From Ophiura sarsii (Eukaryota > Echinodermata > Ophiuroidea > Amphilepidida > Ophiuridae): a DNA stretch of 64,000 nucleotides. Below, piece after piece: positions 42,601-54,600 of the stretch. The stretch covers positions 77,637,982 to 77,701,981 of the forward strand of contig CM069447.1 of assembly GCA_035610835.1 (NCBI GenBank). The letters run 5' to 3'. Numbering within the stretch: position 1 is the stretch's first letter; every line of letters begins with the position of its first letter. The position numbers and the translations under genes were made by a program. Under the pieces are notes generated by a model. It did no database searches, had not been told where the DNA came from, and worked only from the letters and a program-made list of their open reading frames with translations.

Positions 42601-45600
42601 TTCTTCCGCCAACCTGCTGGTCCTTATCTTTATTGACACTTAAAACTCGTCCGACGGCGAACCCGTTAAACTGTCAACTTATATAATATAATATAATATA
42701 ATATAATATAATATAATATAATATAATATAATATAATATGATATAATATAATATAATATAATATAATATAATATAATATAATATGATATAATATAATATA
42801 ATATAATATAATATTTGTTTACCATGAAGTCTTACAGTTTGGTGTGATATATTTATACACATGGAAAGGAGAACACTTAGCATTCAGATGCCGTTTATTT
42901 CATCTGATTTGGATTTGACAATCCTGATATATACCCAGTTTATCAAAGCTTCCTAAAAGCAACGTTTTACAGAAAGAATGGTTATAAGCGTCAACACGAT
43001 ACTATCATTGGTAAATCCATGGGCATCAATCGTCTTGAAACAATTGGGGTGTGCATTTGACCAGAATTGTTTAAAAGAGACTGAGGAACAAAAAATGAAT
43101 CAATTAACTAAACAATTGTGTCCTTATAAATATGTGGTAAGGGATTTCTACGAGCAGTTATTGTGGGATCCCTCTGAAGTGCACGCCGCGTGTTATCAAT
43201 GTGTTAGTGTGTCCGGCCACTTTGCATGCCTTAGTCTTCCAGAATGTTCTTTATCCATATTGGTGCTTGTACCATTTACCAAGTATTTGCAATACTCCTT
43301 TGTACATGTATTCGGAGATGGTACGTGAGTGTTTGGGAAATGGCAAACTCTCTGGTGACTTCCGCTGGACTTCTCGTTTGATGATATTTCACTACCATGA
43401 AGACCCTTATGCTAATGCAAATTGAGGCCACACCTCCGCCATATGGCGTCTGTCTTGTTTTGAAAATGTAGGCTCAATAAACATTTTGTGAAACCTCGTC
43501 AAAAGGACTGGTTCGATTCATGTAACAAACATCTTTATATTCAGTTATGCTTGGATACACAGGCACTCGTTCTATACCTATTCAGTCTCAATAGAAAACT
43601 GTTATTTTGCATAACACTACACTGTGACGGTGTTGGGTAATTTATTGCCCAACATTTTACCCAACGTTGGTTCAATATGAACAACCCTACAATTGGGTAA
43701 AGATTAACCAACACATGTTGGGTAATGCTTTTCACCAACAGTTGGGTATGCATTGTACCCAACAGTTGGGCTAAAAATACCTAACCAACAAATGGGTAAA
43801 TTGATTAACCCAACATAAAAGTAACCTTATTAGGGTTAAATACTCAACTACTGGGCAACGATATCATGTAAACAGATTAATCGAAGGTAAGGCAGGTAAT
43901 TTATAATCAATAGTGATTTGCTGTGGACAGTGGTGATGGAATGAGTGAGATGTCGCTGGGCCTATAATCTTACACTCAATCCTGATCGACTGTCAGTCGG
44001 GTAGGGATTGTGGCCTCAGTGAATTGAGTGCAAGTTTATAGGCTTAGCGATGTCTTGTTCATTCGATCATTGCTGTCCACAGTGTCTATACGTTTGCATG
44101 TTACGAGTGATTATAAATTGTTTGCCTTACCTTCAAATATACTGATAATATTGTCCCCAAAGCCCCACGAACTCAAGAGGGTCGTTATTTCATCGTCCGC
44201 CATATTGATAGTGCCGTCGTGTGCAAACTGCAAAATCCAGGCAAAATTGCATACTTACAGTGTTGAGTGAAGGGCAATCGTACAAGTGGAAGTTGTATCT
44301 TAGGAATAAACTTTTTAATCTATAAAGTGACACAACATCCATTTTGCGTAGCTCTAGTTAATTGGCTATATCTCAGGATTGACAAATCCGGATCAGATGA
44401 AATGAGCAGAATCTGAAATCCAGGTGTTTAGTCTTTCAATATGTGTAAATATCTTACACCAAATGCTAGGACTTCATAGTCAACACGTTAGGTAAACACG
44501 TGCACCTTTTTAGGGACCCTGTATAATAAAATGATTAGGCTCTCCAACAGTACAATAACACTGCGCACAGGTTTACTCCCCGATCATTTATTGCATATAG
44601 CCGCCATATTGGATTTTTCAACTTTTTACATTTTCTCACCAAGGACCAATTTTTTCTTCAATTTTTGAAGTCTATAAGTAAATAGTATACAATAATCTTT
44701 CATATAAAACATGTTAATTGCTTGGCTTCGACTTAGTTACCTCTTTCTGACCATTTACACCTCACGGCCGCCATCTTGGATTTTCAGGCAAATGTTCATA
44801 ATTTCACTAATTTTCGGCATTTTGAAACCAAGAATCAATTTCTTCTTCAATTTTCAAAGTTTCTAAGTAAAGCTTACACAATTATCTTTCATATAAGACA
44901 CGTTAATTGCTTGGCTTCGACTTAGTTCTCTTTTTATGACCCTAATGGAATAAATGATCGAGATGTCTATTGTATAGCAACACCTGTGTGCGTCTTGAAT
45001 TATGTGCACCCAAACTACATGGACCTGCGAAATATATTGTACGATGTATCGGCGTTTAAATACTGCAACACTAATATTGAATATCTTATTTAATTGTTCA
45101 TCTCCAGAACTGAAGCGTGTATACGAATGTGATGATCAATAAAGTTGTCGCACGCATAGCACTTATTTGTACCTACCTCTGAATTTTAATACAGAAGCAC
45201 TTTAGAGGGTAAGTTTATATGACAAAAACATACATTGCGCTAATTATAACCAAGTACGATAACCCACCTGTTGTCCTATCTGTTGCTGTGATGCCTTCGA
45301 CATTATCGACTGTATCAATACTTAGTGTCCTTGGATTTTTTAGCAAACCGTCTGTCTCTTTAGCCTTAGTCAACCTTTCTTCACTGTAGTAATGGACGTT
45401 CTCTACCAAGTCTTTGGATTTCTTCAGATCATTTGGACTGAGGTAAGCCACTTTGACATTGGTGCCAATCGATCGTTGAATTAGTTGTCTTTCGACTAAT
45501 TTCTTCATTTCTTTCATCTCACCATATCCATGTCGTTCTGTTTCCTTTTGAACACGGACGGCCACGTGGATGGCACGTTTGTCTTTGGTGAGTTGGAGCA

Positions 45601-48600
45601 TGCCTTCTGCTTTTCCCAACACTTTTAAAGCAAATCGCGATAAGATGGGTTTGACGTCTTCTATTCTGTAAAGATTCATACAGCTCACTTGTAGGCATGG
45701 GAATGTGTCGACTGAGAACATGTCAGTGATGTCTTGACATTCAATGCGGATGCCAAACACATTTGTGTGTCTCTCATCATTATCCCAGCTTATCTCTTCC
45801 ACACCAGGTGGAAGCTTGGCAGGTATTATGAATGTTTTCTGGTCTGAATTTCTGTAAGTAAAACAAGGGAGAGAATATTGTTTTAATATTTTGTGTTTAT
45901 TATCTCTTCACATACATAACTATTATTTTCATACATACATTACTTTCTCAATATGTTCACATAATATTCATATTACCTGATTTTCAATATTTTCACATAT
46001 TACATGTTTTCAATATTTTCATAGTACATGTTTTCGTCTACTGTTCAGCCGCCACCCTATGTTGATCCCAATGACTATACGGCCTACCAACCGACATGCT
46101 TTGGGAATCCCCGCCGCCCCACATATTCAGTCACGCCCATCTGGTAGCGGGCATGAACCTAGTGCGGCTACGACGGTACTCCCCCGTTTCTCATCGCTAC
46201 AACACCCATTACTTAGCATACCGCTAAGATTGGTGGTTTATCAAGGTCTCGTTCCGTGCTCACTCCACTCATGCAAGGCCGGAGGCCGAGAGGCCTCGGC
46301 TCGCATTCACGCAGCGAGGCCGGAGGCCGAGACTTAGATAGTCCACCGCACGTGCTCGTTGGATTAAATAACACGTTTTTGGGCCGGACATGCACGGCGG
46401 CATTCACGGCTGGGAACCGGCACTTTTGTGGGCGTGTGAGCCCTGCTCTGGATCACGCCCGTCTTTAGCGGGCATGATTCTTGATATGGCGGTACCTCAC
46501 CTCGCTGCCTACGCCGCCGCCGCTTCCGCTTGACAACACGCCGTAGCGGTGGTCTTAGTCTGACTTTATTAATATTCCATAGTAATGATCACTTCGCCTC
46601 CATCTCCAAATATCTGAACCCACTTGATACGACAGTGCTTCCACCCTCTACACCCGATCCCAATCCTTGTCCAATTGTCCAGGACTTTGAAGTTTACAAT
46701 ATGCTTCAAAAACCCGAAGCAGTTAAAGCTGTCGGCCCCGACGGCATTTCATCCAGGATAATCAGCGAGTTTGCATGTGCGTTTAGTAAACATCCCAAAT
46801 AAGAAGTTTGCCAACCGCAATGGAAGATAGCTGTTGTTGTACCAATTAATGAGAGTAAGCCTGCCACATGAGACAAATTAAGACCGGTATCGTTCACTGA
46901 TCACTTCGCAAAAGTAGCGAAAGGCTTCATTGCATTTTGGAATTTGCGCTATAACAAAAGTTCCCGTAACTTTTGAGAGGGGCAAAGAAGCTAATTTTCT
47001 TTTAAAATGGTTCTAGTTTATAAATTCACCAAAATACAAAGGTTCAAATAAAATGTCACGGAATCCAAGAATATGACCCTATTATTTGCTAGTTCACCCA
47101 AGGTGAACTGGCTTACAACTGTTCAAGTGATGACAGGTGGAATAGAGTTAAGATGAAGAAATCTCAACCTTGACACATTATCAAAGGTTCTGGCTGGTAA
47201 GAGTGGACTTAAGGTTGTTTTAAAGCATCATTAAGCGTTCGGATAACCAAGCCCTATTTCAAAAACCAGCACCATTTTTAGAGTTATGCATGTAGAGTGG
47301 GTTCAAGAATGAAACGTCAGTGTTCACTACCCTTAAAGATTCAGAATGGTCTTTTTTGAAACACTGTCAAATGATATCATCAATACAACCTGGCACATCA
47401 ATCACGGTGTCTTTAGAGGTTGTTCAATCTAGGATTAAAGGAAATATTTATGCGATAAACAATATGTGTAAACATAATAACAGCGGAACAATAGTATACA
47501 TACCTGAACGCTAGCTCAAAATATACTAACAGTTGAATCAGTACATCCGTATCAATGTGTTTAAAATGACGTCTCAAGTCTTCATCAGAATACTCTTGTT
47601 TCTGCTCTAATCCCTTGTAATCGGCTCTGAAGTTTCGATCTGCAAATATGGGTGCGAATATGCTAGTGGTCAACCAATTTGGTTGAAGTATGATAATGTC
47701 ATCATGATTCGCCTCCTTAGCATGATGTACCTGGTTTGAAAGAACAAAAGTATTATCATTAGTAAAATCATGAAGCTAGTAGGACATCTAGTTTGAAGTG
47801 TCAAGACTAACAATACCCTCTAGGCAACTTAGACACACTCATCGTTAGAAAACCGGACGGCAGCGGTTCCTCATATACCGGAAACCTACACACACAAATC
47901 AATACCTCAACATTCAGTCGGCTCACCCGCTCTATCACAAACTCGGTGTGATAAGAGCTCTCCTTGACAGAAAAGACAACGTGGTAACTGGCAAATAGGC
48001 GGACAAATTTCTTGAAGAAGAGATTTTCAAATCTGCGTGTGGGTATCTGGAGTAGTCTTTCAACAAAGTCAAAAAACCAAATGTCGAAACCCAAAGCGAA
48101 AGCCATTCAACAAAAAGACGAATGCCTCAGACAAAAACAATCGGTAACTTCGGTCAGTCTCCCATACATCCAAGGTGTCACTAAACCGGTTCAGAAATTA
48201 CTGCACAAGCATAACATCACCTCGGCAGTCAAACCACACACCAGTCTCAAGAAAATTCTCGTCCACCCAAAAGACAAACTTTCTAAACGATGACAAGGCG
48301 GGGTCGTGTATGAGATCCCGTGTGCCAACTGCGAATGGACTTATATCGGTGAAACCGGCAGAGAATTCGGCACGTGCAAGAAGGAGCATAAAACTAAAGC
48401 TCAGAAGAACACTTGGACCACAAGGAAAGAATCAGAGAACAAATAACTTAAGTCCCCAGTAGCCGAACATGCAGTGAAAGAGAACCACGTCATTTAATGG
48501 GATGACTCAAAGGTCATTGTCATAGATGATACCAGAAATACCAGATGGATACTCGAATCAATTTGGATTCGGGGAAAAGGAGGCTCAGACCAACAAAAGC

Positions 48601-51600
48601 ACCTAGTAAATGGCGACGAGGGGGCTTACCAAATCAGTCATCTTTACGACTCAGTGATCAAGAGGGCACCATCATCCGATTGCGTCATCAAGAAACAAAC
48701 TAGATATACAAGCTCTGGATCAAACACAATCCACTTAGGAAGACAACAGCTGTGTTGTTGAAACCACTATGGAAAATTAAGTAAGTTTCTAACGAAAATG
48801 TTATCATGTTCATCTGAGCACTAACAGCAAGCTATTATATACATGCTGTGATCAACTCAGCAAATAAGTGCCTCAGATCATATAGCATCGATCGTGTTGA
48901 TGGCCGCCCATTGACCAATATACAGGCTGTAAAATAAATATTAAAAATATCTCCCGTAAACAATTCTGTTTTGAGTTGTAATGGTATGCAAGGAGAATTT
49001 TCCAAGCTTTTGAATAAGCTTTGATTCATGACAATCGATGGCCGGTAAGCAGATATATGATCAATTGTCTAAAGTAGTCATGAAATCACCTGGGCTACTT
49101 TGGTTTAATCAATGGTAAAACCACTGGGATGAATATGAATGGAATCGAACCAGGAACATAGCAGTAGAGCGCATTTGTTAGACAACAAGGGTTCATTTCA
49201 AGTGGTTAAAAGTATTACAAAGAAGATAGCGTAAGGTCTTTACAAAGATCTGTAATGTGGGGTAGAATTAAAACCATCCTGCTGCCGCTCAACAAGTGCC
49301 CCAATTCACATTGGAAGAACGAGTTTTTATGGTTATAAACAGAACTTTAGAATGACGATGATTGAGACAGTCTTTCTGCTCACCGTTTGCTCAGCAGGAG
49401 GAATAATGAGGTACATACAAAAGGTTATGGAAAGTATGTCGTGCTATGTTTTACTTCGCGTATGTCAGCACAAGAGTTAATATAATAGTTGGCTTTCGAA
49501 TGTTATTAATTTGATTACCAACTTAACTTAACTTAACGTTATACCTGCTCATTACGATTATTTAAACGTGTGTTGCGCCCCCTTTTAGGTAAATAAGATG
49601 CTTCTTATTGAATTATCAATATTTACTAATTGACCCATGAGCTTTAAGATGCTTTTTGATTTGCTTTAATATTCTATCGAAAAATAAGCTTGATTAAAGT
49701 TGATCACAGAAAGTTAAATTTGAGCTATTGTTTAAGAAGAAATGCTTTAAGCGCTAAACACAACAGCAATTGTACACATTATATTTCTCAACACACATTT
49801 TTGATATTTTTTGCTCATGGTCAAACAAGCATCTCTTTGGATAGATATACTCAAGCAAAGTTGACAAAACAAACTGCATAAGAAAGTTTGTTAAGTTATC
49901 GTAAAGTTCGTATAAACACCAAATCCATACACGACATGTTTAAAGACGAAACTGATACATTCCCCCAGAAGTATATTTTGTTTATAAAAGTGACACAAAA
50001 TGTGAGTCCTCGTTGTTGATCACACTTTTTTTCTTAAACTGAGAAAGTACACAGTCAATGAAACGGTATTGGAAAACCAACTAAATTATTTTTTAGATCA
50101 TATAAACCAAACACTGAGAAATAAATGAGGGCAATGACACGTGCATCCTTTTTTGGAGGCACCCTTATGAAATTGACGTCATGCACCACCTCTATTAAAT
50201 CATTCACAGGTTATTTGTATTTGAATGTTTACTTAGAGTCCTATATTGCCGTTGTTTTTACATGGAATTCATACAACCACCCATATCACGGATTTGTGAA
50301 ACAGCACCACTACATTGTTATCCAATAGTTAAACCATTGCTATGACGTCAGTCTATTCAATAAACTGAAGATTATTATTTACGAATGTACACTTTTCTGC
50401 ACGAATCTACAGTTAACAGTAGATTCGTGCACGAAAGTGTACATTCGTAAAAACATAATCTACAGTTTATCAAATAGACTAGTCATGTAAATTTGCAGTT
50501 AATTACATAGCAAAAACAACACTATAACTCTTTTTAACTTTTCCTGTAGCAAATGTTTCATTCACACATTTTATTTTTATAACAATAGATATAAACATAA
50601 ATCTGTTACATAGTGTTACACAAAAATAAACATAAAATTATACAGCGTGTCCCAAAAAACTCAAAAGTTTGCGAGCTTATAACGAAATAAGTTGGATATC
50701 AAACAAAATATACCTGAACTTAATTAGGTAAATTCGGAGACCAATCCAATGTAAACTTTTTGAAATACAAAGATTTGAATAGAGCGTAGTCATAACCCAT
50801 TGTTTACATAAATAATGAACTTGTATTATTCCAATATGACCAGATAATTTTGTTTACTGCCCAAGTCTTTGCTGAGTATAGAATGAATGAAAATGCAAAA
50901 CGTTGATAAACGTCACAACAAGTGCGCAATTGCAACACACATCGGGATGTTCCTTGTTAAGTGGGACAAATGGGTTTTGACCACGCTCTATTAAAATGTT
51001 GCATTTCAAAAAGTTTAATTGGATTTATCACAGAGTTTAACCAATTAAGGGTTATATTGTTTGATATCTCTAAATATGAACTATTCGTGTTTCCTACTTA
51101 TGTAGTTATAAGCTCGCAAACTCTTGAACCCAGTATTTTGGGACACGCTGTACAGCCAATCATATACCCATTAAAATCATAAGTTTGATGATGACTATTA
51201 TTAGGTATAGCACACTAAAGTTTCAAATATATTGGAATTCAACAAAACAGGTGTCATTTTAAAGATCATAACTAAATTATATAAAGTGAAAAGATCCCAT
51301 TTTTATTTACCTTCCTTTGTTTATAAATTAGATTTGAAGTTTACCTAAAAATAGACATTTCTCAATTGTTCACGAAATGTGTGTGGGAGGTTTGTGAGGG
51401 GTGACTTATGCTATGCCTTCTTTCTATTTATTATAATTGTCCATTTTCCGAAACCTTTATATCGAGTGCACATGCAAATTCATAAGATCCATATGAATTA
51501 GAGACAAATATTTTTCATACAACCGAACAATGCATCTTTCCGGGTTGTCTTTGTTTTCGTAGGCCCTGACACATTTAAGTGTAATTTGTCGATGCTTCAG

Positions 51601-54600
51601 ACCTCCCTGACGATTTGTTGACATATCCTCAGTATAACACAGATATTTTGATCCTTTGCTATCAACATGAACAGATAATTGGGAGTTTTCGTACCTTAAA
51701 TTGCGGTGTTCCGTACCAGCTCTCAGAGCAAAGTGCATTCCAAACATGTACAGTATTGTATCCCCTAATTGCTTGAGAGTATTATCTCCAAGAACTCCTA
51801 TTTCCCACATTTTCGACTCTTCTTCATGGGTGATTATTTCTGCCTGTCGGCGTCGTACCCTAATTCCCTGTGTGGTAAGTTCTTTCATGCGTGTATCCAA
51901 AGTATTTTTCAAAGTAACAAACTCTGAGTCGTTCAGAAATTTCATTTCTCTTCCACGGAGAGCAAGATACAGCTGTATTGAGATCAATATTTCATAGACA
52001 GTTTCAGCTGCGGCTCCCCTGATGTTTTCCTTGCTTCCAAAATAAATCGTGGGAGAGTACGTAAAACAGAGTTCATCTTTCGTCATGGCTAGTAATTCCA
52101 CATGGATAGGACTTAACTCCTGGTCATCAGACTCAGCCGCTCTCTGTTCTCCAAGTGTTCCATTTCTTGAATAAGTTGAAGGCCCATTCATATTTCTTCT
52201 CTGTAGACTTTGAAAAGCTGCAAAAACAACGAAAATGTAAAGATTGATTTAGATATTTTCATCATAAATGCAAATGGAATAGAACAGATCTAAGGCAAAG
52301 TTGCCGTCTTTTAGTGAGTGTCTCTATAACAGCTCTATATATAAAGAAATTACATTGTATGATACGTGATCTAGTCCGAGAAACAGTCCGTTCCGTTGAT
52401 TGTGTTATTTTGTACAAGACACATGAAGTACGACATTTTCAAAATGTATAGATTTGTTTTTATTCGGGACACCTGTACATGTAGGAAAAGAAGAAAGTAA
52501 AGTTGAAATCTAAATAAATACACTTATTTGATATAGCAAAAATCAGATAATATATACTTGCCTTTTTATTGATTTAGCTAAGACTTCGTCCTCGGTCACT
52601 GGCTGGCCAAAACGTCTTGCATCTTGTTTTTCTGCTTCTTGGGTTGCTTCAAGCAGTTCATTATCCGATATATCGGAGAATTCTATGCTGTATGGAGCAT
52701 TTTTTGCTCTATCTGGTTGCATTTGCGAAATTTCCAAAGTTCCTTCGGCAATCTTATTTAGCAAGTATTCCGGATCTTTCTGAGTATGGAATAATTCGTT
52801 ATCGAAATCTATTCTGAGTTGACACCAGGAGAGCACGCACGAGCATGAAATTCAGGATAATTGCGACGAGAAATACAATGTTTGTACCAGTCTGAATAGT
52901 CAACAATGCAATTGAACCATTTCAACACTTGCTTGAGTTTGCTGCGCTCGATTAAAAAAATTACGCAACTCAAACAAACAAGAGGTGTATACGAATGTAC
53001 ATGTATACAATAGCAGGTGTTTGTTACAGTTGGATAAGAATGTAGATTACGAATCTACAGTTATACAAATAACCAGGTTATTATTTATAAATGCGTGGAT
53101 TATAAAGCTCTTCATACGAATGTACTTGTATACAATAACAGGTGTTTGGTTGTTATTTACAAATGCGTGGATTATAAAGTTCTTCATACGAATGTACATG
53201 TATACAATAACAGGTGTTGTTTGTGACAATTGCGTGGATAAGAAAGTTCTGAATATGAATGTTATTGTATGCTTAATTGGTTGTTAGTATAATGCAATGG
53301 TTTAAATCGGAGAATAGACTCGTAAGTATAGATTCGTGATTCCCAATCTGCTCGGCTTACGCCTCGCAGATTCGGAATCACGAATCTACACTTACTCATC
53401 TATTCTCCTTAACATATCTTCAAAGTCATCAGTGTCTCTACAACCTACCTCTCCCGTATGATGCATATACCATAAGGCTGTCTTCAACAAATCATCGCTA
53501 GACAGTTTATCAATTTCAGATCGGACCTTCTTCATGAAATCCGTTAAGTACATGATGGGATTCCCACATCTACACCACACTTGCTTCCGTTTGGTAATTT
53601 CGTCACAGATTTTTGGAATTCGTTCACCCTAAGAATATATTTAAACATACATGTTTTCGTTAATAAGTTAAAGATCAAAACTCAACCATATTGTGATGTA
53701 GTTTGTCTGTAATACTAAATACCTGATACTACCTTTGACTTTGATCTCTTTCTTAGTTTTCAGTTTATATTTTTAAACACATTTTGGTGGTAAATGCATG
53801 GCTGTCAAAGTTGTCAATGTGTTAAAGAAGATATACTTAGTAAGTATAAAGAGTAATCGTTTTACTGGGTTTTTTACTGAAATGTCGGTGATTTTTTACG
53901 ACCGAACCAAAAATGTTAAGAATTTTAAAATGTGGCTATAGTTTAATGGTATGGTAATGTATCACTGATTTATTTTAAAAAGTTGATCTGAGGACCCATG
54001 AATCACACACAACACCCCCAAAAAATGGTACACTCTTAGAGGCAGAAACTGTTAAAACAAGATTCTGTAACTAGGCAATTATTATTAACACATAATGTAA
54101 TATCTGATTTAACACACTTGTTTGTTTCAAATGTATGGCATATCCCCATATCATAGACTTACAATGTTAATGAATACACATTTGATAACGTCGTGCGAGT
54201 GCAACAATATCGTATCTGCATTTTGCTGTATTTGCAAGGGAAGCATTTTTATGTTTTTCATACTTATTGTGTTTTTGAGTAAACATATTATGTTATGGAA
54301 GTATAAAGATTATTTTCTTTGATGATATAAATTGAACATCGTGTCATAAATATAAGTATTTGAAAAGATATTGACATTTTTAGATAACGTATCTGTAATA
54401 ACAAATCTAGTGAGTGCAACAACAACGTATGTGGCAGATACGTTATTATTGCACTTAGAAAACTTGAAAAAATATGAGAAATCAGAGTGCAACAACAACG
54501 TATGTGGCAGATACGATATTATTGCACTGAGAAAACTTGAGAAAATATGAAAATCAGAGTGCAACAACAACGTATGTGGCAGATACGATATTATTGCACT

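Larger units (their letters stand above)
38234..42686. mobile_element. 4.4-kb inverted-repeat element filled with satellite-like DNA
   Basis: Arms of ~120 bp (38266-38396 and 42568-42686) share AACGGGTTCGCCGTCGGACG, AATAAAG and GGAAGAAGGGGGTC. The left end also has the GTGAGATAGGCTTTTACGAC tail seen in reverse at 22330-22370. The inside is a tandem repeat plus sequence studded with CAGTGTTTCTAG / GAAACACTG words; no transposase or RT was seen. AT-rich microsatellites abut both ends. It could be a pair of Penelope-like tails in inverted orientation or a foldback element. Confidence 0.65.

Noticed and set aside
42674..42883. ORF of repeated Tyr-Ile-Leu
   Set aside because: Pure translation of the (ATAAT)n microsatellite.
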